Origin: Rallus limicola
Taxonomy: Eukaryota > Chordata > Aves > Gruiformes > Rallidae
Direction: 5' to 3'
Length of the DNA: 64,000 bases
Assembly (NCBI GenBank): GCA_022605955.1
Contig: JAKCOZ010000001.1
Location: 79,286,520 to 79,350,519, forward strand
Shown: one piece after another, positions 35,601 to 47,115 of the stretch
Numbering within the stretch: the stretch's first letter is position 1
How the letters are laid out: every line of letters starts with the position of its first letter
The notes under the pieces: model-generated
Databases searched by the model: none
Told to the model about the DNA's origin: nothing
Seen by the model: the letters and a program-made list of their open reading frames with translations, nothing else
Program-made: the position numbers and the translations under genes

Positions 35601-36464
35601 TCAGAAGATTACATCACAGACTCGACTATCATCTAAAACAAAAAAAAGTTCTGAAAACTGGCCTTCATAAGTGTGATGAAGAACTTGAAAATATAGCCTG
35701 CGTGCAGCTACTAGCTGATGTCTGTCTTGAGTCTTCAGACAGCTGAAAGAACATCCTCTGGGATATATCACTCCATTTATTTCCACAGGGTGTTAGGTCT
35801 GACCTTCTCCTGATAATTCCTCTTTGGGAAAGCGTTTTCAATACAGCCAGCAAGCACTGTGGCAGTCCTGGATCTCTCAACCAAGGGTTGGATGCAATTT
35901 CTCTGAGGGGAAAATGCTCAGGGAAACAACTGCGGATATGCTTGCCCTAATGCCTCAAAAGTGAGTGTTCGTTTCTTGATGAGACTTGCCCTTACTTGAT
36001 AGGACTGGAACCTGTGGAGCATGCATTATGTGGAAGGGTTTTAGGTTGTGTTGTGTGTTACATTGGATAATGGGAACACCTGTTCACTTTGGCTTCTGAA
36101 TGTTCCTAGACCAAGTGGGAATTGAAAGCTGGAGAAAACAGGGGAAGCAAATTCAGAAGACTACTCTTTAAAAAGAGTTTTAAAAGCTCTACAGAAGATC
36201 TACCTTCCTTTTCTTTGGATTTGTTTTTCCTTGAAAGAGGCCCAGTTGGTGTCACTGAGGGAACATCCATGATGTGGAATCTGTATCCCATAGTGCTGCT
36301 GTGTCTGAACCAGGGGGTGAGCATGTGCATGCGTCTGTGTGCATAGCATGTGCAGGGCCTGTGCTGTGATCACCGGAATTACAGTCTAGCCAGATAACGA
36401 GCTGTTGTTGTTTACAACTCTTGGTTCCGGGCACTTCAATTCCAGAAAGATGTAAACAAAATTA
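29651..36464. other. Gene-free putative intron 1
   Basis: No exon, RNA gene or well-preserved transposon is recognised. It contains T-rich and A-rich patches (29730-29760, 30120-30150) and an ATAATAATTAATAAATAAT low-complexity patch near 34741. Short open frames lack domains. Confidence 0.45.
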
Positions 36465-36880
36465 GAGGGAATTCAGAGGATTGCAAGGAGAATGATTAAG
36501 GGGCTGGAGGGACTGACTTATGAGGAATGCTTCTGAGAGCTAAATATATAGCTGTTTTGGCTAAATGACTGAAGAGGAGCTATGCTAATGATCTAGGCAT
36601 ACTGGGAAGGCGTGAAGGATTGTCTAGTGTGGACTGAGCGCTAGAAGTGTTTCTCATGGTAGAAAACTTGGAGGATGGAAGAGGAAAAAAAATTGGCAGG
36701 AGAGAAAAACACTTAATGGAAGACAGAGATTAGGTGGTGATATAGCTTTGTTAAGAATTGTGGCAGAATTGCTGTCATTTGGGATATCTGAAGTTTGGCT
36801 GGGCAGAGCCCTGGAGAATAATCCATGCACTACAAGCTTGAAAAGGTCCCTCGAGGCACAGTCTAGATGCCTTAATAGAT
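36465..36880 (+). mobile_element. Ancient CR1-like LINE relic
   Basis: GAATGATTAAGGGGCTGGAGG and GACTTATGAGGAATGCTTCTG translate to RMIKGLEGLTYEECF, followed by the ELN...LFWLN-like segment after a stop. This is the conserved CR1 C-terminal segment KMIKGLExLxYEExLxELxLFxL. Downstream, TGGAAGACAGAGATTAGGTGG and AAGGTCCCTCGAGG fit the tail order of old CR1/L3-type elements. It is far more diverged than the other CR1 copies here, so it is probably much older. Confidence 0.6.
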
Positions 36881-38389
36881 TTTTATGCTGTCATTAATTT
36901 CTGAATCACAGCTAATATTTCCAGTCTGACAAAGAACCATATTCTTTAAAGCCTTTTTCTTTCTTGCCTTGTATTTCTGCTGTGACGCAGATACTGGCAC
37001 AAGACAGGCTCATGAGGAAGTCTTCTGCTATATTAAAAAATGAAATCCTAGTTACCAACTGATTAACTGATTAATCAGTTGGAGTCCCAATAACTTTGTC
37101 CTATCAGCTATGCTAGGCTTTGGCAGGTTTCTCATTACCATGTATGATACCTATATATCTTCTGCTCTTCTTTCTCTCTCACATTTTCAAAATGGTGACT
37201 GAACAGTAGTCTGGTCCCTCCAGGCCCAGAAGCTGATGTAGTTGGGCTTTTATAATTCCTGGCATGTCACAAGAGTTGAGCCTTCCAAGGGCCATCTGTG
37301 AACTGGAGGGAGGTGGGCCAAAAGGTGGAGCAAGATGGTAAGAGATGACCAAGTTGATCAGCAGTGGTGTGGGGGGAATTGGCCAGCTGGGTTGCTCTTA
37401 TCTGTCTTGCAACATCTCTCTGAATAGTGAAAGCTAAATGGGTCATGTTAGCAGCTCAGTTTAATGCTTTTTCTGGGGGGGAGGAGAACAGGCTGAATTG
37501 ATAGCAAGTTTTGTAGTGTTTGCTGTATTGGCTGTCACTGTGGCCTTCCAGAGCTACAGGGTATTGCAGCCTGAGTGGAAGAGCCAGAATATGTAATGGG
37601 GATTATTCAGACTGAAGAATATTTGTACCATGGAAGCAGACCCAGAGAGAGTCCATCATAGTTTATTAGCTCAGGTACAGGACTATGCAAATTGCAATCT
37701 GTTTCCTGGGCAGAAAGCAAGGAGCACTGTTTTTCATTGCATGCATTCCAGACTGGTAAGTGTTGCTGGATCTTTCCCAGTTTGTGCAGGGCCAGTTTGA
37801 TGGTCTTGGCATCCCAGCCCAGCAGTGCTAGGGAGTAAGGTGATTCCAATTGGAAGTCAGTGCATCTTAGCTTTGATTTCAATGCATCTTACCTTGACTT
37901 AGCACTAGCTTTGGTATATGCAAGGTGGCTGTTGGTAATGACATCCTTACCACATGCTCCTAAGAAGAGTGGGGGAGCTTGTTAGCTCAAATTTAGTGCA
38001 ACAGTACAGTCGGACTCTAACTCTGAATTAGGGACAAGGAACACTGTACGCTTGAGTTTTGCACTAAGCTTATTTCTTAGAGGAGATTGTAATGGGGAAA
38101 CCCAGGAAGTTCTGGAAAGAATGCAAAAATCGCCTCCCTTGCTTTAAGTAGAGTTAGTTGACTCTATTTGTGCCAGAATGGGAAAACTGAGAGATGTGAG
38201 AAATTGAGTAAAGGGTAAAAAGAAAGGGAGAGGATTGGAGACCCCAAAGGTGAGAACCAGTATTGGCAGAGAGGAGTTGCTCTTGGATGGTCGGAGATGG
38301 AGGAGGCGCTGTTGGATGCGCACATGAAGGTGGCGAACTGGAAATACAGTGGCCAAGACCAACGACCGTCTGTTCCCTGGCTGTTATTG

Positions 38390-38790
38390 AGGCAATCTGT
38401 GTGCCCTCTAGCGGCCATAACTCACGGAGGGAGCGCGGAGAGCTACTGCTGCTACCATTAATCAAAGGCAGTATCTCTTAAAAAACGCTCGGCTATAAAT
38501 CTGGAGCCCAAAGGATGAGGGTTCTCAGTCCTGGCTCTCTGCGGAGAGAGGAGTGGGGTGAGAGCGAGATAATTTATCTAGTAATTGTGTTTGTTGCATG
38601 CGGCAAATGGATTTGTTACAGCACCTTTTAATCATTGTTCCGTGGGATTTTGCTAATCTCATTCTAGCCCCGGCAGAACACTTGTCGCTTTGCACCCAGC
38701 TGTTGAGCCGGGGCGTGATGCCGCCGCCTCCTTCACAGACTGGTGCAATGGCGAGGCAGCGGGCTGCCTCGACACAGGTTCCTGCAACTG
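38390..38790. promoter_or_regulatory. Candidate conserved regulatory element, CpG-retaining
   Basis: The segment is unusually rich in undecayed CpG for this window (about 20). It contains ATTAATCAAAG, GATAATTTATCTAGTAATTG and TTTAATCATTG, which are homeobox- and TCF-type words. It has no similarity to any transposon that I can recognise. Retained CpG plus motif density suggests purifying selection or lack of germline methylation. The function is inferred. Confidence 0.35.
38401..38414 (-). promoter_or_regulatory. CTCF-like motif, minus strand
   Basis: The reverse complement reads CCGCTAGAGGGCAC, matching 13 of 14 positions of the CTCF core CCASYAGRKGGCRS. It lies at the left edge of a CpG-retaining segment and points toward the plus-strand motif at 25667. 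Confidence 0.45.
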
Positions 38791-39541
38791 GTTGCACAAG
38801 ACGGAGCTGTGGGGTTGCTCTGTGGGATGCATGAACTGCAACTCTGAAAGGAAAAGAGAGACCCAGAAAGTGATGAGGAAGAGGGGGGTTTGGTGGCAAG
38901 CTTGTGGCCATATTGCTACGGGATGAGTTTTTGAAGGAAAACCTCAGCATTTCAAAGCCAAAATCCCAAATAACCTAGGCATTCGTTCTCTAAAAGTTTC
39001 TGGTCTGGGTATCTAACAGCAGCACCATTTAACAGCAATCTTCATGGGAAGGGAGAGCCTTCTCAAACTCAATGTGAAAAATCTTACTGGTTTACTATAG
39101 TTCGCATACTTGAATGAAGTGGATTGACACTATTTAGTAGCTACTTTTGTTCATGGTCAGACTTGGTGCTGTAAAAATGTAAATACACTAAAACAGCAAC
39201 TCCTTGGGAAAATGTGGATGTTTAATGAAAACTGGTACAACAAAGGATTTCTCATGGCTAAGGTGGCCTTTCTGAAAGAAGTGGAGACTGAGTCTAAGCC
39301 AATGCAACAATAAGGCATCAAGGTCTATGTTTCTGCTCCAAAAAAAAAGAGCAGGACCTGGAATCTGGTTATCCTACAGCACACTATTCCATGGAGTCCT
39401 GTCTGCTTTGGAGAGCTACCATTTTTAGCCACCATACATCTTTAAAATTAGAGCCCTGTGACTTCCAGCATTCGATATAAGGCTTGCATTGACTGCTGGA
39501 CAGGAGGTGAGCAAAAAGATATGTACCTGCCACACAGACAT

Positions 39542-39592
39542 GGGGCTGGGGAGTGGGGAGATGGGAGGAGGAGGGTCGGGGACGGGAGGGGA
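39542..39592 (+). other. G-quadruplex-prone G-run cluster
   Basis: Multiple G3-G4 runs separated by 1-4 bases (GGGGCTGGGGAGTGGGGAG..., then GGGTCGGGGACGGGAGGGG). More than four runs are available, so several alternative quadruplexes can form on the transcribed RNA or the plus strand. Confidence 0.75.
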
Positions 39593-41824
39593 AGTTTGTG
39601 CTTCCTAAGCCACACCAGCTCCCTGTTCCTGTGTTTTGGCTTGCTGCACTGGAGGGCAGGCTGTGGGAGAGCCCCTGTTTGTCACAGCAATTGGCTGGGA
39701 AGTAATTGTTGGCCCTGTGGCTGGGGGGCAGTTGCAGGACACGGTCCTTGTAGGTATTTCAGCAGGCAATACAGTGGGGATAGTGCTATATCTGTAAAAA
39801 AAAGAGAGCTCTAAATCCTTTGGAATATTCAGAGTCAAGCAACTCTGCAGTTGTAAAATCTTCACGGCAATGTCAGTATGGACAGTTCCTTTTTGGTCCT
39901 GATGTTGGCTCACTGGAGCAGCAACCAAGGAGACAGCTTGGGTCTTTTTCATAGCCTTACTTTAAACTCCAAATACCCCAGTTTATCTGTTTCTTGATGC
40001 TGCAACTTTCTGGCCACAAGAAGGGACCAGAGATGTGCTTGTAGCAAAGCAGAGTATCCCAACAGCTTCTGTGATGTCAGCTTCCTGTACCGAGGTCATT
40101 CCTAGAAGGTATTACCTAATGTGTTTGGAAAACAATGAATTATGCACCAAAGTTCTGCTCTGTGGCCTTATTTGTTGTGAAGTAGAAAATTGCCTAACAC
40201 AATTTCAACGGATTGGGGGTTTTTTTGCTTGTTTTTTTTGGCTTTGTGTGGGGGAGGGTACAGTGTTTTGTGGAAAAACAAGGAAGAAAAAAAGATAGCT
40301 GTAAGGGCTATTTGTCTGGTTTAGGTAGACCCAATGTGGAGTCCCTAATCCAATTTCAGGGAGCAGAGGCTTCAGGCTGGATTTATGCTGTCTCTCTCTA
40401 GGAGGTTAAAGATGTGTCGTTTGATTTAATTGTCCTCTGCAGCCCCTATTCCAACTTGAGGCTAAGAAAATTCTAAACTGGTACATTTCTGAGAAGGGAA
40501 GAGGAAGGGGAAATGAGTTGTAATGCACATGTCCTCTGATCAAAGACCATTCAGCCCTCCTGAGTGAGGATATCTTTACCTTTCTGGTGATGTTGTGAAA
40601 TGCAGTTTGGTCCTATCTGGTTTGTTTCTTTTGTCAAGGGTGCTCCAAATGGAACATCTTCAATCCTCCCCATGATGACAGCAATTTTCTTATGGTGTCT
40701 GATCTGGGGCTTTAGGGTTGTATCTGGATAGCTAGGCACGCTATTTAGATTGAAGAAACTCTGAAAATGGTGATACAAGCACAAGAAGTAAAGCCCCTAC
40801 CTGAACTCTCAGATTCAATAATGTCTTGCAAAACAGGCTGGTAGCTAGAAATGCTTTTTCACTTATAAACTTGGGCATCTTTGAGTTTCAAATGACTAAG
40901 AGATAATAAAACACACATTGCCACATTCATGGGGACCCTTTTAAAGATAGAACTGCACTTTCAATTAACTCTACCATATATGGCCAAAGTCAAAACTGCA
41001 TAAAACTTTGATAATTTCACACTTTAAAAATGTATTGGAAAGTCTTATTCATACATCTTTGCTGAAAATTTCATGAATTGCACATTTCCTGGTGTTAGAT
41101 GTTCAATAAACTTAAATAATGCAGCAATTTACATCTGGAAGATTTGCTTTAAAACTGAAGACTGGCTACTTCTCTTCTGGATTGAGAATGCTCTTTCTTT
41201 TTATGCCTTCAACCATTAGAATGGACATTTTTGTTGTTCTGAAACTGTTAGAGATCTGTACTGACCCTTTAGTAGCAAAACCCAGTCATCAGGAATATAT
41301 ATTAGCATATAGTTGGACATAAGCCTTCTATATCTTTGAGCCTGATGTTGCATTCTTGTACATTTTACAGGTATCAGTGTTCAATGTATTGAGAAACTTT
41401 CCAGCAAAACTTTGCTGTATTTTTAGTGTCTTCTCAGGTAATTGGGGAACTTGAGGGTAGAGGGCAGAGAAAGCTTGAATGAAACCAGTTTGTGAAGTCC
41501 AGGATGGAAGTCATTAACACAGAGTACTTCCCATAAAGGAGTCATTGGGTTGCTGGAAACCTCTTACCATGGGTCTTTAGCACTCTGGGGACCTCCTAGC
41601 TGGAGAGGGTGAAAGTATGGGATGTTCTGTTCACTGATGCAGGAAAGCTCCTGGAGTACCCATGTCACCTCAAGCAGTGTACTATTTCCATGCCCTATCC
41701 TCAATTTGGTAAACACTGTTTTTTGCCTTTATCTGACATCAGTTAGATAAATAACCTGTGGTGCAAAGGCCACTGCAAATAAAGCTCTCCCCTCCTTTTT
41801 AGTAATCTAATTAAAAAATCTTTC

Positions 41825-42207
41825 ATGGTCACTGTCCTGGTTTCAGCCAGGACAAAGTTACCTTCTCCAAGCAACCAGCATAGGTGAGCTGAGTTGTCCC
41901 AGGCTGTTTTCCACACCACCTGACATCATGCCCCCATAAAAGGGGCTGGTAGCAGAGGGGTGGGTCCGTGAAGCTCTGGGGCAGTCCAAGCGCAGTTGAG
42001 CATACAGTCGGTTGGTTTGTAAAGTGCTCAGTGTTATCATCATGTGTGTGTATTCTGCCATGGGCTCTGTTGCTCCCCTTTTGAGGTGCTTGTCAGCAAA
42101 CTGCCCTTCTGAACCCAAGGGGCTTTGTTGCTTTCTCCTCCAAGGGAGGGGTGACCAAGCAGCTCATGGTGTTCAGCTGATGCCAGGGGCTGAACCACAA
42201 TGGTCAC
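41825..42207 (+). mobile_element. Solo LTR, ERVL-like, with flanking direct repeats
   Basis: The LTR runs from 41833 (TGTCCTGGTTTCAGCC) to 42199 (GGGGCTGAACCACA), so it has TG...CA ends, and the two ends are imperfect inverted repeats. ATGGTCAC is repeated exactly on both sides (41825-41832 and 42200-42207). Inside are TGACATCATG and a CATAAAAG TATA-like box (41935-41942), in the order of the TGTCCTGGTTTCAGCTGGGA-type LTRs common in birds. At 367 bases it is shorter than I expect for the family, so internal deletion is likely. No retroviral genes adjoin it; it probably formed by recombination between two LTRs. The 8-bp flank is longer than the usual 5-bp ERVL duplication. Confidence 0.75.
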
Positions 42208-43814
42208 CCAGTCTTTTAATTCTCCTTGTCATCATTGCAAACAAGCTTAGGGTATATGGATGAACAGTAAGGAGGAAAAAATGGAGCCCAAGATACCTGT
42301 GACCATCCTGGGACAGCACTGCTGCAGATATCTGTTCTTAAGGTCATCTGCTGACCATGACCATGATGGTTAGAGAGGAATTTAAAAATTGCATCAATGC
42401 TTATCTTTAGGTGGTAGCTGCTTCTTCCTCCTGCAGAACTGCTCAGTGGCCTCCATCAGTTGCATCTAAAGGTATTAGAAAATATGGTGCATACTGTACG
42501 TTCATCTTAACAAAAATAGGCCATATCTTGTTCATGCCAGCTGACCATGTACAAACCAAAGTCATCTGAAAGTGATGAGCTAGGTTGGTGGCAAAGCAGA
42601 ACCTGGAGGATCCATTCTCTGTCTAGTCCCCTTGCACTAGCACTCCTGCACCAAGGGTAGTTTGGGTCTCCTTGGGCACTTAAATGGACGATGCTGGTGA
42701 CAGGAAAGGTGAAGCAGAGAGTTATGAGGCACAGGGAAGTGGTTAGGAGAGGAGAGGCTCCCTGGTGTATATAATGAGATGCATGGAAGATTTCTAGGGG
42801 AAGTAACAGGGGTGCATTTGACAGCAGCATGGAAAACGAGAGCTTCTCACAAGCTTTTGAAGCCCTGTTTGCTTAATGGGAGCTCCTGCAAAGGCACAGG
42901 CTGCATACACCATCAAGAGAAGATGGCTTCTCCCAGGGCCTTTGCAGCTGCACCGGGCTATGATAACAGAAATTAACTTCATCTCCTTTGTCTTGCTATC
43001 CAAGTGCCCCAGAATAGTAGTTATGAAAACAGTACTGTTTAATATTGTCTTTGATCGAGCAATCCGACGGGAGCCCTGGGCTTGTTCTGCTCGGCTTTGT
43101 TAGTTTCAAACCCTAAGGCAACAAGCCGTTGCCTTCAAAGCCTAGGCAGGGCTGCATTAAGTGTGAGGCGTGCAGCAGAAATCCCAGTTTGTCAATTCAA
43201 ATGGCACTCACCTAACAGCAATGCCTGCATATTTAAATCTGCAATGAAGAAGTGTGGGAAGCAGGGCACACACAGCTATTCCCTCTGGAAAGACCATGTC
43301 TTGGGAGCTGGCAAACAAGGCAATGTCCTCAGAAGAAAACAATATTGGGTGGATTTTTTCCATTATTATCCAGTATTAATATGCTGGCTTTCTTGCACTT
43401 GCTGCCAGCTGGCCTCTCAGTACGTTTACAGCCAGGTAGACTTTGAAGTGTGTGCTGCAAGAGGATAGCATCACTATAGAAGGAAGTTCTTGTTCATCTC
43501 CTTTACCTGTTTACAGTAGAGATGGGAGTCTCTTCCCAAACAGCCATGCAGACACTGCATGTACACCCTGGCCAACACCTCCTTTCTAGTCAAACACATA
43601 GGAGGTCACCAAATATGACTAATGTAGCCAGCAAGAGGCAGCTCTGAGAGATTCATTTGCTACTTCATCGGTAAAGGATGTCATGATAGTTACTAAAAAA
43701 GATCTACTAGTGGTAGTGTATAGGGTGAGTCTCATGAGAACCAGAAGAGTAGAAATAGTTCATTTGTTTCCAGATGAGTGGTTACCTGAATGCACTATAA
43801 TTCATATGGACACA
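42208..43814. other. Gene-free putative intron 1
   Basis: No exon or element is recognised between the solo LTR and the next CR1. Short open frames show no domain. Confidence 0.4.
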
Positions 43815-45172
43815 AATGCAGGAACTGCAGACCAGTCAGCCTTGCCTCTGTCCCTGGAAAGATGAAGGAACAGCTCATTCTGGAGGTCATCCTTAAGCAT
43901 GTGGAGAAGGTGTTTATTGGGGGTGGTCAACATAGATTCATCAAAGGGAAGTCATGCTTGACCAATCTGATAGCTTTCAATGATGGCATGAGTGGTTAGG
44001 TGGGTGAAGGGAGAACAGTGGATGTTGTCTTTGACTTCAGTGAGGATTTTGACAGTCTCCTATAACATCCTCACAGGCAAGCTTAGGAAGTGGATCTTAA
44101 ATGAGTGGACAGTGAGATGGCTGAATGGCAGAGTCAGGATTGTGATAAACAACATAGAGTTTAGTTGGAGACCTGAAGATAGTGGTGTGCCCCAGGGATT
44201 AGTACCGCGTCCAGTGTTGTTCAACATATTCATCAAAGACCTGGATGAAGAAACAGTGTACCCTCAGCAAATTTGCTGACAATACAAGACTGGGAGGAGT
44301 GGCTGCTGTAGCAGAAGGTTGCACTGCCATTCAATGAAACCTGAACAGGCTAGAGAGTTGGGTGGAATGGAACCCAGTGAAGTTCAAGGAAATTGGAGGT
44401 GTCTGGGGAAAGGAACAGGGATACATTTGACAGAAAGTGTAGGGCCCTCCACCTTGGGACCAGTAACCCCATGCAGCAGTAAAGGTTAGGGGTTGACCTG
44501 CTGGGAAGCAGCACTGTAGAGGACTTGGGAGTCCTGGTTGACAATAAGTTCTATATGAGCCAGCAGTGTGCCCTCATGGCCATGAAGGCCAATGGTAGCC
44601 TCTGTGTGTTAAAAGCATAGGCAGCAGGTCAAGGGAGGTTATCCTCCCCCTCTACTCTGCGCTGGTGAGGCCACATCTGGAGTGCTGTGTCCAGCTCTGG
44701 GCTCCCCAGTTCAGGAAAGAAGGGGAGCTACTGGAGAGAGCCCAGGGAAGGGCTACAAGGATGAGGGGACTGGAGCATCTCTCATATGAAAAAAGGCTGA
44801 GAGAGCTGGGGCTGTTTAGTCTGGAGAAGAGAGGACTGAGAGAGGATCTTATTGATGCTTACAAATATCTGAAGGGCAGGTGTCAAGAGGACGGGGTCAA
44901 ACTCTTCCCAGTGGTGCCCAGTGACAGGACAAGGGGTAACGGGCACACACTGGAACACAAGAAGATCCATTTGAATATGAGGAGAAGCTTATTTACTCTG
45001 AAGGTGGAAGAGCACTGGCACAGGCTGCACAGAGAGATGGTGGAGATATTCAAGACCCCCTGGAGACAATCCTGTGCAACCTGCTCTAAGTGATCCTGCT
45101 TTAGCAGTGGAGGTAGTCTAGATGCTCTCCAGTGGTCCTTTCCAGCCCCTGCTGTTCTGAGATTCTGTGACT
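43815..45172 (+). mobile_element. CR1 LINE, 5'-truncated RT pseudogene plus 3' end
   Basis: Starts in the RT at NCRPVSLASVPGKMKEQLIL, then FIKGKSCLTNLIAF and [12 protein letters not shown], with the active-site box decayed to FADN near 44268. The C-terminal part is open from 44665 to 45093: [50 protein letters not shown], then NMRRSLFTLKVEEHW. The 3' end reads TAGATGCTCTCCAGTGGTCCT and ends at GATTCTGTGA. This tail differs from that of the copies at 5.7 and 13.98 kb, so it belongs to another CR1 subfamily. Frame breaks and stops show that it is inactive. Confidence 0.93.
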
Positions 45173-46975
45173 AGTAATCTTTTTGTAGGTAATTCTGAGA
45201 GATGGGACTCTGCCAAGCCAAGGACTGGTGCACAGCTGCTGTGCAGTTTCTTTCATTGCTTAATTGCAGGACTCACTCTGCTTTTTTTGCCTTCCCTGTG
45301 AAACAGGGATGGGATCAACTTTTTGGTGGTTGTATGGGGTTCATGGAAGTTAAAAATAGGGAAGTGACTCTTATGATACCTTGAAGAGCCCACTTAGCTT
45401 GCTTGGGACCGGAGACCATGGTGCTTATTTTAAATCTTTAAGTCTGTGTAAGTTATGTTGAGAGTAAGTTTGATCATGAAGTGTCCTTGAACCTGGTGTG
45501 CTACCTTCTCCTTCCTATGGAAACTGTGGGGTCCCACTGAAATAAAGGGGTGCCATATGTATAATCATAGACATGCAATTTATTATAATAAAATTTTGGA
45601 AGTTGAAGGATTTCAAAGGCAAGTAAGTTAGTGATAATATTTCATGTGACAAGGATAACACTTGCCATTACTGTAGTCAGGGTAAGATTAAGACAGGCTC
45701 TATAAACACGTCAGATATGTGCTCTCAAATCTTACATAAGCCAATTCATGTTCATTTTTCAAAATTGGGTGTTCCTGAGCATTGTCTGAGAGAGAAAATA
45801 GAACAAGGACCTTTTTTCTGTCCTAGCAGTGCTTGTCTGGAGGTCTTATGTGCAGTGATGCTCAATGCTTCTCTTTGGTCTAGCAGGAAACCAGAGTGAC
45901 TAACCCTACAGCATGCTCTCCTATATATTTTAGGAAAGATCAGGAAAAATTCTGGACAGCAGTTGGAGTTCTTCTGAGAGACTGTTTTGTTGCTTGCCTC
46001 TTGAATTTATTGCTATTTCTTTGATCGTCTTCCAATAGGACTTCTATTTTCTTCTCTGTACCATGTAAGGCAGCTCAGTGATGGCGAGAGAACTTCATTG
46101 ATCAAACAAGCAGGAGGAACATAAATGATAGCAAAAGCTGTGTCAGTTAAAGGTAACTGAGGACTGCAGAGGGAGTTACTTTGCTGTGATGAAATAATTT
46201 ACGTTCTCTCTCTGAACCTGCTCAAAAAACATCAGCCACAGTTTAAAAAAGCTCTGAATGTGGATGACCCAGGGCTTTGCACCAAGAACCAAGATTTTGG
46301 GGTCCCCATCTAGTTTTGTCCTTGACAGGAACTAGTCCTGTCTCAGCGTTTCAATATCCCCTTCTGTTAAAGGAGCGTAAGGATCTTGAAGAATTTTAAG
46401 AATAGGTTTCAGATAATCAGATGCTGAAGAAGTACAAAGAACTTCAGATTATGAGTTACAGGAGAAAAGATTCAGCGTGTAATTTCTAGCTTCAGATCTC
46501 AGGAAGAGCTCCTGGTTGCAAAGGAGGTGGATGAGGGTGGGAGGGGAGGGGAGAGGGGAAGGAGGCTGGAAATTAAAATAAGCCAATATCCAAAACTACA
46601 TTTTAATTGAATTTTCAATATCTTCACCTTGGATATTATCATACCAGACACTAAACCCATACACATTATTCTGTAACCATATACTATCTACAAAAAAAAG
46701 CACCAGCTATTAAAATGGGAGAGTATAAAAAGCCCTTTCAGTACGCCTTCAAAATTCTTCAATGCTGTTGCTTATGCAATATTTTCTATTTCCGAAAGCT
46801 TAGAAGCCTGGAATTAAGTAAAGCAAAAGCCTTTTTAGGTTGGCAAAGCAATTCCTCCCCACTTGACCAGTGCAAGCTTTTCCAGTACAATGACAGTTAA
46901 AACCAGCCCCCTCAAATCCATGCTGTTTAATTACAAAGGAAAGCCACGGTATTTCAGAATGGAAAGATACGTGTT
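45173..46975. other. Gene-free putative intron 1
   Basis: No exon or element is recognised. A very compact G-run motif lies at 46535-46559. Confidence 0.4.
46535..46559 (+). other. G-quadruplex motif with one-base loops
   Basis: GGGTGGGAGGGGAGGGG followed by AGAGGGG. Runs of three or four G separated by single bases give the most stable class of predicted quadruplex. Confidence 0.8.
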
Positions 46976-47115
46976 TGTTAAGATACCGGACTGATCCTCA
47001 GGGGACCTGAGCTTAATTCCTGCCTTTGCCACAGGCTTTCTTTAAGTCAGTCCATTAATCAGTATATGCCTTAGCTTTACCTGTCTATGCAATGAAAATG
47101 AAGACAAAGGAAGTT
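46976..47115 (+). repeat. MIR-like SINE relic, plus strand
   Basis: GGACTGATCCTCAGGGGACC, then TTAATTCCTGCCTTTGCCACA, TAAGTCAGTCCATTAATC, GCCTTAGCTTTACCTG and AATGAAAATGAAGA. These follow the MIR order GACTCTGGAGC...GGTTCGAATCCTGGCTCTGCCAC...GGCAAGTCACTTAACC...CCTCAGTTTCCTCATCTGTAAAATGG. It is the most complete MIR-like copy in the window. Confidence 0.65.

Larger units (their letters stand above)
36881..41824. other. Gene-free putative intron 1 with candidate regulatory segment
   Basis: No exon or clear transposon is seen. It contains a perfect 12-bp hairpin (37055-37082), a CpG-retaining segment with a CTCF-like motif (38.39-38.79 kb), and a dense G-run cluster (39542-39592). The rest is unremarkable. 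Confidence 0.45.
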
